Assembly (NCBI GenBank): GCA_035528235.1
Contig: DATKZB010000231.1
Coordinates: 1-21,326, forward strand
DNA from: DATKZB01 sp035528235
GTDB taxonomy: Bacteria > Planctomycetota > Phycisphaerae > FEN-1346
Direction of reading: 5' to 3'
DNA length: 21,326 nt
The notes below the pieces were generated by a model that saw only the letters and a program-made list of their open reading frames with translations, was not told the DNA's origin and did not search any database. The translations under genes and the position numbers were made by a program. Shown one piece after another: positions 8,694 to 16,789 of the stretch. Numbering within the stretch: the stretch's first letter is position 1; every line of letters starts with the position of its first letter.

Positions 8694-9689
8694 CTACCGG
8701 GCCTGCCCCTCGAAACGGATGCGCGGGTCCAGCACGAGCAGCAGGAGGTCCGAAATCAGCGTCCCCACCACGGTCAGCGTGGCCAGCAGCATGACGAAAC
8801 TGCCGGCCAGGTACATATCCTGGTTCATCAGGGCCCTCAGGAGCATGGGCCCGGTCGTCGGCAGCCCCAGGACGACCGAGACGATGGTCGCCCCCGAGAT
8901 GATGGCCGGCAGCAGGTACCCGATGGTGCTGATCATGGGGTTGATGGCCACGCGCACGGGGTACTTCAGCAGCAGCCGGACGCGCGGCACGCCCTTGGCC
9001 CGGGCCGTCAGGACGTACTGCTTGCGGAGTTCGTCGAGCAGGTTGCCGCGCATCACACGAATCATGCCGGCCGTGCCCGACAGGCCGACGATGATGACGG
9101 GCACCCACAAATGCGCCAGCAGGTCGGTCATCCGGGCCCACGACCAGGGGGCGTTCTGGTACTCGGGCGAGAACAGACCGCCCGGGCTCACGCCGAAGAC
9201 CGCGTACGAGACGTACATCAGCACCAGCGCCAGCAGAAACGGCGGCGTGGCCAGACCGATGAACCCCACGAGGGTGAAGACGTAATCGGCCAGCGAGTAC
9301 TGTTTGACGGCCGAGAACACGCCGATGGGTATGGCGATGGCCCACGTCATGAGCAGCGCCGCCACCGAGATCAGGCTCGTCAGCAGAATGCGTTCGCCGA
9401 TGAGCGTGGTCACCGGGCGGTTCCACTCGAACGACATGCCCATGTCGCCGTGCACCAAGCCCCACAGCCATTTGCCGTATTGGACGACGAACGGCTCGTC
9501 GAGGGCGTACCGGGCCCTCAGGGCCTCGACGGTGGCCTGGTCGACGGGCTCGCCCGTCTCGGCCAGGGCGGCCACGTACGAGGTCAGGTAATCGCCGGGC
9601 GGCAACTGGATGATGCCGAACGATATAATCGAGATTACGAGAAGCGTCGGCCCCATCCAGAACAGCCGCCGCGCGATGACTGCCAGCAC
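8694..9689 (-). CDS. ABC transporter permease, OppB/DppB type
   Basis: The 331-residue protein has six predicted membrane helices and the OppB hallmarks: an N-terminal helix followed by QLPPGDYLTSYV, RYALDEPFVVQYGKWLWGLVHGDMGMSF, the EAA loop LRKQYVLTARAKGVPRVRLLLKYP, and the ending LVLDPRIRFEG. It starts with GTG at 9689, one base after the TAG of the substrate-binding protein gene; the ribosome binding site GAGGAG lies inside that gene's last codons, so translation is coupled. The gene looks intact. With the OppC-like partner it would form the membrane channel of the importer. Confidence 0.93.
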   Translation of the reverse strand: MLAVIARRLFWMGPTLLVISIISFGIIQLPPGDYLTSYVAALAETGEPVDQATVEALRARYALDEPFVVQYGKWLWGLVHGDMGMSFEWNRPVTTLIGERILLTSLISVAALLMTWAIAIPIGVFSAVKQYSLADYVFTLVGFIGLATPPFLLALVLMYVSYAVFGVSPGGLFSPEYQNAPWSWARMTDLLAHLWVPVIIVGLSGTAGMIRVMRGNLLDELRKQYVLTARAKGVPRVRLLLKYPVRVAINPMISTIGYLLPAIISGATIVSVVLGLPTTGPMLLRALMNQDMYLAGSFVMLLATLTVVGTLISDLLLLVLDPRIRFEGQAR

Positions 9690-9690
9690 G

Positions 9691-11724
9691 CTAGTTCTCC
9701 TCTATGGCGTAGCACTCCGGGGCCGTGTTGCCCGGCGTGCGGAACATCCACCCCACGATGGCCACCTCCGGCACGTTGCGGAACCGTTCCTGCACCAGGT
9801 ACGGCGCCGGCACCTGGCCGATGGTGCCGATGACCCAGAGGTTGCGCCGGTTGAGGTCGGCGATCTCGCGGAACAGGCGTATCTGCCCCGCCTCGTCGGG
9901 CGTCTGCTCGATCTCGCGGTACAGGTCGATGACGCGCCGCAGGTCCCCCCTGGGCTCCTCGCCCTGGCGACCGTTCGACGTGAACCACATCGCGTACCCG
10001 ATGGCGTGGATCGACTCCGGGCTGTACGGCAGGAACCACCGCGGGTCCAGAATCGGCACCTGCTCGTCGGCCCCGCCCCACACGGCGCAGTCGTGCAGCA
10101 GGGCCCGCTTGCGCTCGTAGAACAGTTGCCGCGCGATGTTACGGACCTCGGCCTTGACGCCCACGCCGCGCCAGTACTCGGCCACCAGTTCGAGTTCGCG
10201 GCTGTTGTTCCAGAACGTGACCTCGATCCAGAGGGCGAGCACCTGCCCGTCGGGCCGCAGGCGATAGCCGTCGCGGTCGCGCTTCGTCAGCCCGATGCCG
10301 TCGAGCAGCCGGTTCGCCTCGGCCGGGTCGTGCTCGACGTACGCCTTCTCGTACTCCGCCACGCGGTACAGCGACGACGGCGGCGGGGCCATCTGGCGCG
10401 GCACGCCCACGCCGAAGTAGCAGACCTCGTTGATCTCGTTGCGGTCGATGGCCAGCGACAGCGCCTTGCGGAAGTCCGGCTGCTCAATGAGGCCGCGCAG
10501 CACGGGGTCCTTGTGGTTCAGGTTCAGGCCGATGGCCGTCCGCCCGCCCAGCGAGTCGATCCAGTGCAGCACCCGGTACGGGTAGGCGCCCGCGCGGCGT
10601 TTCTCCATGAACAGGGGGTAATTCTCGAACTGGATGTGGCGGCCCTGCATGCCCATCTCGCCCGCGATGGCCTTCTGGTTGATGACCTCCTCGTCGAGAA
10701 TCTCGAACGTCATCCGGTCGATGTAAGGCAACTGCCGGCCCTCGGCGTCCACCTTCCAGTAGTACGGGTTCCGCTCGAAGACCACCGGCAGCGCCGGCGG
10801 CGGAATCCGGACCACCCACGCCCACAGACGCGGCGCCTCCTCGTTCCGCCAGTCGTTCTTGTCGCCGAACAACTGGTACCAGAAATCGAACTGGTGCCGG
10901 CGGGCCTCGGCCTCCAGTTGCTCCTGCGGCACGAAGTCGGGGTGGAACCGCTTCAGGTAATGGGCCGGCGCCCGCAGCATGGCCTCGGCCCACCCTTCCG
11001 ACGCCACCCGCTGGAGGAACATGCCGTGCGGCTCGGCAAACCGGAACCGCACGCACGCGTCGTCGTCGCCCACCGCCTCGACCTCAACCAGCCGGCCCCC
11101 GCGCAAGAGGTCGCGCGGAGCCACCGGCGTCAGCTCCTTGTTCTGGATGACGTGCTTGTACCAGAACAGGATGTCGTGTGCCCCGAACGGCGCCCCGTCG
11201 GACCACCGCATGCCCCGGCGCAGGTGGAAGGTGTACGTGCGGCCGCCGTCCGCCACCTCCCACCGCGCGGCCACGTTCGGCAACAGCCGCCGGCCCATCG
11301 GTCCCCAGCGGACCAGGTGCTCGTACGCAATCCGCGCCGGGTACACGCCCACATCCGACGGGCTTGTCGCCAGCCGGGCCCACGTGCCGCCGTACGGGCC
11401 GCACTGCTCGGGCGGCGTGATGACCAGCGGCTCGGCGCCCACGCGCTCCTCGACCGGCCGCAGGTCGCCCGCCCGGACCCGCGCCGCGAGCGCCGGCGCC
11501 TCCTGGAACCGGCGGGGCCTGTCGGCCGGCCATTCCGAGACCGTGTGGACGGCCTTCGCATCGACCGGGTTGCGGTCGGGGGCCGGAATCGCGTCGAGCG
11601 CCTCCAGCGACACGTCGCCCGCCGGCGATAGCGCCCACGTGACGTACGCCACGGCCTGGACCAGGATCGCCAGGCCCAGGACGACCGCCGCCAGCATCGC
11701 CACGAGTTTCAGGACGAACCTCAC
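9691..11724 (-). CDS. ABC transporter substrate-binding protein, family 5 (OppA/DppA-like)
   Basis: The protein (677 residues from GTG at 11724) belongs to the SBP_bac_5 family that captures peptides or oligosaccharides outside the membrane. GTG 11724 is preferred over GTG 11751 because GGGAGG sits nine bases before it. It begins with one hydrophobic helix (residues about 4-27) and shows no lipobox cysteine, so it is probably membrane-anchored rather than a lipoprotein. Family landmarks are LRRGMRWSDGAPFGAHDILF, NPYYWKVDAEGRQLPYIDRM and FRKALSLAIDRNEINEVCYF. It is about 100-150 residues longer than enteric OppA. It heads the intact part of the transporter operon, followed by oppB and oppC. 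Nearby lyase and arabinofuranosidase genes make an oligosaccharide ligand plausible, but this is inference. Confidence 0.9.
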   Translation of the reverse strand: MRFVLKLVAMLAAVVLGLAILVQAVAYVTWALSPAGDVSLEALDAIPAPDRNPVDAKAVHTVSEWPADRPRRFQEAPALAARVRAGDLRPVEERVGAEPLVITPPEQCGPYGGTWARLATSPSDVGVYPARIAYEHLVRWGPMGRRLLPNVAARWEVADGGRTYTFHLRRGMRWSDGAPFGAHDILFWYKHVIQNKELTPVAPRDLLRGGRLVEVEAVGDDDACVRFRFAEPHGMFLQRVASEGWAEAMLRAPAHYLKRFHPDFVPQEQLEAEARRHQFDFWYQLFGDKNDWRNEEAPRLWAWVVRIPPPALPVVFERNPYYWKVDAEGRQLPYIDRMTFEILDEEVINQKAIAGEMGMQGRHIQFENYPLFMEKRRAGAYPYRVLHWIDSLGGRTAIGLNLNHKDPVLRGLIEQPDFRKALSLAIDRNEINEVCYFGVGVPRQMAPPPSSLYRVAEYEKAYVEHDPAEANRLLDGIGLTKRDRDGYRLRPDGQVLALWIEVTFWNNSRELELVAEYWRGVGVKAEVRNIARQLFYERKRALLHDCAVWGGADEQVPILDPRWFLPYSPESIHAIGYAMWFTSNGRQGEEPRGDLRRVIDLYREIEQTPDEAGQIRLFREIADLNRRNLWVIGTIGQVPAPYLVQERFRNVPEVAIVGWMFRTPGNTAPECYAIEEN

Positions 11725-11755
11725 GCCCGGTGACCTCCCTGTGCTTTTCACGTGC

Positions 11756-11777
11756 CACGGCTTGCTGGCAAGCCGTG
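11756..11777. repeat. Palindromic hairpin CACGGCTTGC-type
   Basis: A perfect 10-bp stem (CACGGCTTGC 11756-11765, GCAAGCCGTG 11768-11777) around a two-base centre, in the gap between the frameshifted oppF and the substrate-binding protein gene. It is nearly identical to the hairpins at 17501-17522 and 17545-17566, including the preceding CACGTGC... flank. It is part of a dispersed repeat family. Confidence 0.75.
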
Positions 11778-11797
11778 CGTTACGCCGACACGGCTCG

Positions 11798-11815
11798 CGC
11801 CCGGCAAGCCGGGCG
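11798..11815. repeat. Short hairpin directly after the original oppF stop
   Basis: An 8-bp stem (CGCCCGGC 11798-11805, GCCGGGCG 11808-11815) with AA in the centre. On the - strand it starts two bases after the TAG at 11819-11817 that would end oppF if its frameshift were repaired. Together with the hairpin at 11756-11777 it forms a tandem pair in the oppF-oppA gap. Confidence 0.55.
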
Positions 11816-11816
11816 G

Positions 11817-12835
11817 CTAACTCGTACCTGCCCCTTCGAGCGAAAGTTCATCGGCCCGGTGGCACCGGACGACGTGCCCGGGCTCGACCTCGCCGAGCGG
11901 CGGCACTTCCCGGCCGCACCGATCGCCGCGTACCGGCACCGCGGGTGGAACCGGCACCCCGGCGGCGGGTCGCTCGGGTCGGCCACGTCGCCGCCGAGGA
12001 TGATCCGCCGCGGCCGCCGACGCGGGTCGGGTACCGGCACCGCCGACAGCAGCGCCTCGGTGTACGGGTGCAGCGGACGGGCAAAGAGGTCGCCGACCGC
12101 GGCCAGTTCCATCAACCACCCGCAATACATCACCGCCACGCGGTCCGAAATGTGCCGCACCACCGACAGGTCGTGCGCAATGAACAGGTACGTCAGGCCC
12201 AGCCGTTCCTGCAGTTCCTGGAGCAGGTTCAGGACCTGGGCCTGGACCGAGACGTCGAGGGCCGAGACCGGCTCGTCGGCCACGATGAGTTTGGGTTCCA
12301 GGGCCAGGGCCCGGGCGATGCCGATCCGCTGCCGCTGACCGCCGCTGAACGCGTGGGGATACCGCCTCAGGTGCTCGGGCCGCAGGCCCACCTGCCGCAT
12401 CAGATCGCGGACGCGGTCCTCGCGGTCGCGGCGGCGGCGCATGCCGTGGCACAGCAGCGGCTCGCCGATGATGTCGAGCACGGTCATCCGGGGGTTCAGC
12501 GACGAGTACGGGTCCTGGAAAATCATCTGCATGTGCCGCCGCAATCCGCGGACGGTGGCCTTGTCGGCCGTCGCCACGTTCACGGTCGCGCCACTGGCGT
12601 GGAAGAGAACGTCGCCGGCGGTCGGCCGGACGGCCCGCAGGATGGCCCGGCCGACGGTGGTCTTGCCCGATCCGCTCTCGCCCACCAGGCCCAGGCACTC
12701 GCGCGGACGCAGGGCGAAACTGACGCCGTCGACCGCCCGGACCCAGCCGACGGTCCGGCCCAGCATCCCGCCCCGGATGGGGAAGTGCTTGACGAGGTCG
12801 CACACCTGGAGCAGCGGCTCGCCGTGGTCAACCAT
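11817..12835 (-). pseudogene. ABC transporter ATP-binding protein, OppF/DppF type, with 3' frameshift
   Basis: From ATG 12835 (GGGAGG nine bases upstream) the protein has a complete ATPase core: Walker A GESGSGKTT (residues 52-60), Q-loop in MIFQDPYSSLNP, signature FSGGQRQR, Walker B LIVADEP, D-loop SALD and H-loop AHD. Near 11925 the family's C-terminal cysteine motif breaks. The open frame goes on as AAIGAAGKCRRSARSS to a stop at 11780, whereas another frame on the same strand gives the expected RCGREVPPLGEVEPGHVVRC and stops at 11817. One missing base at about 11924-11929 explains this; repair would give CRYA-x-DRCGREVPPL and a 339-residue protein. Only the C-terminal oligopeptide-transporter domain is affected, so the ATPase part may still fold. 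Read as it stands, the product is 351 residues (stop at 11780). Confidence 0.82.
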
Positions 12836-13323
12836 GTCGGCCGGCCTCCCGCTGGCGGACCCGGCAGGCGCTGGCGTGACCGTCCTTGAGTTCCACCAGA
12901 GGCGGCCTGTCGCCCCCGTCGCACAACCCCGGCTCGGCCAGCGGGCACCGCGGATGGAATGGGCACCCGGCGATCTGCTCGAACGCGTCGGGCACCGACC
13001 CGGCGATGACCCGGAGGCGGCCCTTGCGCCTCCCCCTCGCGCCGGGTATCGACTCGAGCAGCGCCGCCGTGTACGGGTGCAGCGGATCGTGGAACACGGC
13101 GTCGGTGGCGGCCCGTTCGACGATCCGTCCCATGTACATAACCGCCACCTGGCTGCACATCTCGGCCACGACGCCCAGGTCGTGGGTAATCAGCAGGATC
13201 GACATGCCGGACTCGGCCTGGAGGCCCCGCATCAGGTCCAGAATCTGGGCCTGGATCGTCACGTCGAGCGCCGTGGTCGAAGCGGAACCTGCCGCCGCCC
13301 ACCCCGCCCCCTGCGCCGCTCAC
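12828..13323 (-). pseudogene. ABC transporter ATP-binding protein, OppD/DppD type, N-terminal two thirds missing
   Basis: The readable part is the C-terminal third of OppD: TTALDVTIQAQILDLMRGL (D-loop), LLITHDLGVVAE (H-loop), VMYMGRIVE, HPYTAALLESIPG, and the cysteine motif CPFHPRCPLAEPGLC. Walker A, the Q-loop, the LSGGQ signature and the Walker B aspartate/glutamate are all absent, so it cannot bind or hydrolyse ATP. A GTG at 13323 overlaps the TGA of the upstream amidohydrolase (GTGA) and could be the original start, encoding MSGAGGGVGGGRFRFD before the frame is lost at the deletion (about 13275-13285). The remaining open frame starts with GTG at 13262 (144 residues) and overlaps the oppF start by eight bases. 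Roughly 150-170 residues are missing compared with normal family members. Confidence 0.85.
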
Positions 13324-14127
13324 GGCCGGCCGTACAGCCGCTCGGCGTTGCGGAAGTAGACCTTCTCGAGCACGTCGTCGGGCAGGCCCAGGCCGTAGAT
13401 GCGCCAGCGTCCCTGGCCCTGCTCGTCGCCGGGGTGGTAGGGGAAGTACTCGTCGCGCGTCTCCAGCAACCGCATGTGGACGCGCTGGACCGAGGCCACC
13501 GGCGTCTGGTCGGTGGCGTAGAGGATGCGGTCGGCGTACTCCACGAAGAACCGCCTCGCGGTGTACGGCTGGCGGCCGAGTTCGGCGATGCGGGCCGAGA
13601 TGTCGACGTTCAGGTTCGGATACCGGTCGAGCAGCCGCCGCACGTACCCCAGGTCTTCCGAGGCGCTCGCCACGTGGGCCGCCTGGAAGAGGGTGCCGGG
13701 GTGCGCTTCGATCAGCCGTTCCTGCGACTCCATCAGTTGCTCATAACTCGGAAACTCCGGCCCGAAGAAGTGCCACTCGGGGCGGGCGCGCAGTTCCTCC
13801 CATCGCTCGTTGAACCCGTCGAGCGGCCGGAAGAACGCCCGCGGGTCGGCCACGTGGTACAGGCAGGGCACCTTCAGGTCGGCGCACGCGGCAAAGACGT
13901 CGCCGATTCTCGGGTCGTGCGGCAGGACGAGCCGCCCGGCGTCGTCGCGGTGCCGCAAGCCGAGTTCCTTGAAGATCTTGAGGCCCCGTGCCCCCTCGCC
14001 GACGGCCCGGCGCAGCGTCGATGGCGGCGAATCGCGACCGCTCCAGCGGATGCGCGTCGACAACGAGTTCCGGCCGCGGCCGGAACTCGTCCAGATACAT
14101 CCGCGCGGGGCTCGCGGTGTCGGTCAT
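13320..14127 (-). pseudogene. Amidohydrolase (metal-dependent, amidohydrolase_2-like), metal-site segment deleted and frame broken
   Basis: The start is ATG 14127, with GAGG seven bases upstream and ten bases after the GH127 stop. The first 37 codons read MTDTASPARMYLDEFRPRPE...RFAAID, the usual lead into the metal-binding DxHxH strand of TIM-barrel amidohydrolases. There the frame fails (14013-14022), and homology resumes in another frame as LRRAVGEGARGLKIFKELGL. It then runs through HVADPRAFF, HPGTLFQAAHVA, YPNLNVDISARIAELGRQPY and YADRILYATDQTP to the TGA at 13320. The segment containing HxH and the first barrel strands is missing, by an out-of-frame deletion of perhaps 70-100 codons. The longest single open frame (ending at 13320, 247 residues from 14063) begins with out-of-frame residues. 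The product would lack a working metal site. Confidence 0.8.
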
Positions 14128-14137
14128 GGCATCACCT

Positions 14138-16627
14138 CTATTCCTTCTTGGGCCTCGGGCCGATGCGCCACTCCAGGATGCCACCCGAAAAGTTCTCCTG
14201 GAGGCGGACCTCGAGGCGGAACTCCCGGGCCGAGACCGGCTCGAACGCGACCCGGTTGAACGTGTCTTTCGCGGTGCCGTATGCCGCGCCGCCCGTCAGC
14301 ACGACCGGCTTCCATGCGTCCTCGTCCTTGTAGAGCAGCCGCCACGAGGCCGGCACGCGGCACTGGCCGCCGCCCGTATCGTCGAACCAGTACACGTCGC
14401 ACTCCGCCACCGCCTGGGCCTTGGCCAGCCGGCACGCGACCCATTCCGTGGTCCCCTTGTGGTCCCACCAGGTGAACCGCGGGATGGTGTGGTCGCTGGA
14501 GTTCTTCGGCAGCAGGCCGTCGCTGAGGGCCTCGACGGTGTCGGCCCCCCAGCAGTGCGACGCCTTGGCCTGGTACGCGGGTTCGGGCGGCCGCTCCCAG
14601 TGGTGAACGTCGGGGTCGGCGCTCGCCTGCGGAAAGGCCGAGATCCGCAGCCGCGCGCACCCCATCGGAATCAGCGTCACCGTCTCGACCGCCTCCTTCG
14701 TGTAGACCGGGCTCGGTTGGAGGACCGCCACCAGGCCGTACCGATCGAGTTGCCACTCGGGAATCTTGCGGGCCTTGGCCTGGAGCCGGACGGGCGCCGC
14801 CTCGGCCGTAAACGGCTGGTCGGCCACGGGGCCCTCGCGCGGCACGAGGGTGATCGAGGCCTCGGGTTTGGCGGGGTCGATGTCCAGACCGTAGTTCCAG
14901 GCGGTGGTCGGATGGACCTCGTAAGCCGGCCACGCGTCGGTGCCGGCGTAGCGGGTCCACTTCTCGCCGATCGCCAGCGAGAACGTCAGCGGACCGTAAT
15001 CGACCGAGACGGCGTTCTTGTTCTTCTCCCACACGCGGACGGCCAGGCGCATCGGCAGGTCCAGCGTCACGGTGTCGCCATCGGCCCAGGTGCGGTCGAT
15101 GACGAGGTACTCGAGCGGCTTGGCCTTGGCGTCGAGCGCGCGGTCGTTCACCGCCGCCGTCGCACCCTCGCACCACCGCGGAATGCGCAGGTACAGCGGG
15201 AACCGCACCGCCTTGGGCGCCGAGACCTTCAGCGTCACGCGGCCCTCGAACGGGTAGTCGGTCGTCTCGACGATGCGGACCTTGGTGCCGTCGCCGACCT
15301 TGGCCTCGACCTCCGAAGCGGCGTACAGCGACGCGCAGAGACCCGCATCGGCCGTGGCCAGCCAGAGTTCCTCGGCGTAGTACGGCCACCCGTGCGAGAC
15401 GTTGTGCTGGCAGCACCGGTACTCGTGCGGGTTGTAGGCCAACATGCACCCGCCGTTCTGGACGCCGGGGGCGTGGTTCTTCGAGTCGAGGACGACCTGG
15501 TTCGGCGCGGTCAGGTAATGGAGGCCCTTGAGGTCGGCCGGCTGCGAGGCGGGCGCCGAGTTGAACGCCACCTCCTCGCACCGGTCGGCCCAGAGGGGGT
15601 CGCCGGTGACACGGGCGAGCATCTGGAACGAGTGCATGAACTCGATCATCGAGCAGGCCTCGGCGCCCTGGCGGGGGTCGTCGTAGCCCTTGCGGCAGTT
15701 TTCGTCGGCCCCGAACATGCCGCCCGGCACCTGCCCGTACAGGCCCATCATCTCGTCGTAATTGCGATAGGTGGCGCGGAGGAACTTGGCGTCGCCGGCC
15801 TGCATCCAGTAGACGGCCGGCTGCCGGAAACACTGGCAGAAGTTGACGCCGTGCCAGTTGGCCACGCCGTCGGTCCAGTTGTCGGTCCGGCGATGGACCT
15901 TGGCGGCCACGTCCAGCAGCCACGCCTCGCCCGTGCGGTTGTAGAGCCAGTAGATGCTCTCGAGGTTGTCGCCCGCCCGGACCTTCTGCCACGAGCCGAC
16001 GATGAAGTCGTTCTCGGGCACCGACGCCTGCCAGCGGAAGTACTTCGTCATGAACGGCAGGACCCGCTCGTCGCCGGTAGCCTCGTAGAACGATTGGAGA
16101 CAGTTCAGCGCGACCATGTTGGGCCAGATGTCGGACTTGCCGCCCACGTTCGTCAGGTTGGCCTGCGGGCCGAACCAGCCGTCGTCGCGCTGGCTCGAGA
16201 GGATGCCGTCGATCCACCGGCGGGCCTCCTTCGTGATCCGCTCGTCGCCCAGGACGTACCCGAGGTCGCCGAAACCCTTCAGCCAGTACGGCAGTTCCTC
16301 CCAGGGGCTGTGGCCCTTGCCCTCGGGGCTGAGCCAGGCGTTGCCCTCGACCTTGCACCAGGGGCTGATTTCCGTCAGGCGGCCGGTCATGCCCTCGGCC
16401 TCCAGGCGCAGCATGTGGCCCAACCACCCCTTGGGCCGGATGGCGCCGATGGGGAGTTTCGCGAGCGGGCTGGCAGCCAGCGGCTCGCGGTTCGACGGGT
16501 AAAACGGGTTCCGCCCGGCGGTGGGCGGCCGCTCGACCGACGCCACGCGGCCTTCGTCGGCCCACGCCCACGACGCCAGGGCCGAGACGGCCACGAGCGA
16601 CATCACCAGAATGGGCCAACCGTTCAT
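14138..16627 (-). CDS. Secreted GH127-like (DUF1680) beta-L-arabinofuranosidase
   Basis: The 829-residue protein has a signal peptide (ending near WAWADEG); ATG 16627 is supported by AAGGAG six bases upstream. Residues about 50-480 are the (alpha/alpha)6-barrel of the GH127/DUF1680 group, with IRPKGWLGHML, GYVLGDERI and WFGPQ-type helices. The zinc/cysteine site of the family (E-x-C and a distant CC; Glu338, Cys340, Cys417, Cys418 in HypBA1) is matched by Glu323, Cys325, Cys405 and Cys406, with Cys405 the likely nucleophile. The C-terminal 180 residues look like a beta-rich accessory domain (LPKNSSDHTIPRFTWWDHKG). GH127 members release L-arabinofuranose from beta-linked chains. The broken amidohydrolase follows ten bases downstream. 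It appears intact; the exact substrate is uncertain. Confidence 0.88.
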   Translation of the reverse strand: MNGWPILVMSLVAVSALASWAWADEGRVASVERPPTAGRNPFYPSNREPLAASPLAKLPIGAIRPKGWLGHMLRLEAEGMTGRLTEISPWCKVEGNAWLSPEGKGHSPWEELPYWLKGFGDLGYVLGDERITKEARRWIDGILSSQRDDGWFGPQANLTNVGGKSDIWPNMVALNCLQSFYEATGDERVLPFMTKYFRWQASVPENDFIVGSWQKVRAGDNLESIYWLYNRTGEAWLLDVAAKVHRRTDNWTDGVANWHGVNFCQCFRQPAVYWMQAGDAKFLRATYRNYDEMMGLYGQVPGGMFGADENCRKGYDDPRQGAEACSMIEFMHSFQMLARVTGDPLWADRCEEVAFNSAPASQPADLKGLHYLTAPNQVVLDSKNHAPGVQNGGCMLAYNPHEYRCCQHNVSHGWPYYAEELWLATADAGLCASLYAASEVEAKVGDGTKVRIVETTDYPFEGRVTLKVSAPKAVRFPLYLRIPRWCEGATAAVNDRALDAKAKPLEYLVIDRTWADGDTVTLDLPMRLAVRVWEKNKNAVSVDYGPLTFSLAIGEKWTRYAGTDAWPAYEVHPTTAWNYGLDIDPAKPEASITLVPREGPVADQPFTAEAAPVRLQAKARKIPEWQLDRYGLVAVLQPSPVYTKEAVETVTLIPMGCARLRISAFPQASADPDVHHWERPPEPAYQAKASHCWGADTVEALSDGLLPKNSSDHTIPRFTWWDHKGTTEWVACRLAKAQAVAECDVYWFDDTGGGQCRVPASWRLLYKDEDAWKPVVLTGGAAYGTAKDTFNRVAFEPVSAREFRLEVRLQENFSGGILEWRIGPRPKKE

Positions 16628-16668
16628 CGGCGACTCCTTTGCTCCGGGTTCGCAGAGGCCAGGGCTAA

Positions 16669-16789
16669 TCCTGCAACGCTCATTGACTACTCCATCCCGC
16701 CTGGCGGCCTTCCTAGGCCGCCAGGAACCTGCGTGAGCCCCCTCGCGGCGGCCTGAGAAGGCCGCCGCGCAACAAGTAACGTTGTGGGG
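16669..16789 (-). repeat. Two-hairpin intergenic element, inverted copy
   Basis: Read on the - strand this copy aligns end to end with the element at 1426-1547. The right-hairpin stem CCTGGCGGCCT/AGGCCGCCAGG (16700-16710/16715-16725) is identical, and the left-hairpin stem is 16744-16754/16759-16769. The ends TCCTGCAACGCTCAT (16669-16683) and 16775-16788 are imperfect inverted repeats. It abuts the O-methyltransferase stop codon (TAG at 16792-16790) and ends about 30 bases before the ribosome binding site of the GH127-like gene, so it fills that gap. Confidence 0.85.

Noticed and set aside
7476..9833. 785-codon open frame on the + strand opposite the oppC/oppB genes
   Set aside because: It runs across two well-supported permease genes and their junction. 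Its composition (Gln, Arg, Pro, Asp rich) is that of a reverse-frame shadow.
14124..16619. 831-codon second open frame on the - strand over the GH127-like gene
   Set aside because: It overlaps the GH127 frame for its whole length, lacks a ribosome binding site and signal peptide, and is Arg/Gly/Pro-rich low-information sequence.
13988..16756. 922-codon open frame on the + strand opposite the GH127-like gene
   Set aside because: The opposite strand has a full GH127 gene with signal peptide and cysteine site. The + frame has no homology and crosses the intergenic repeat element.
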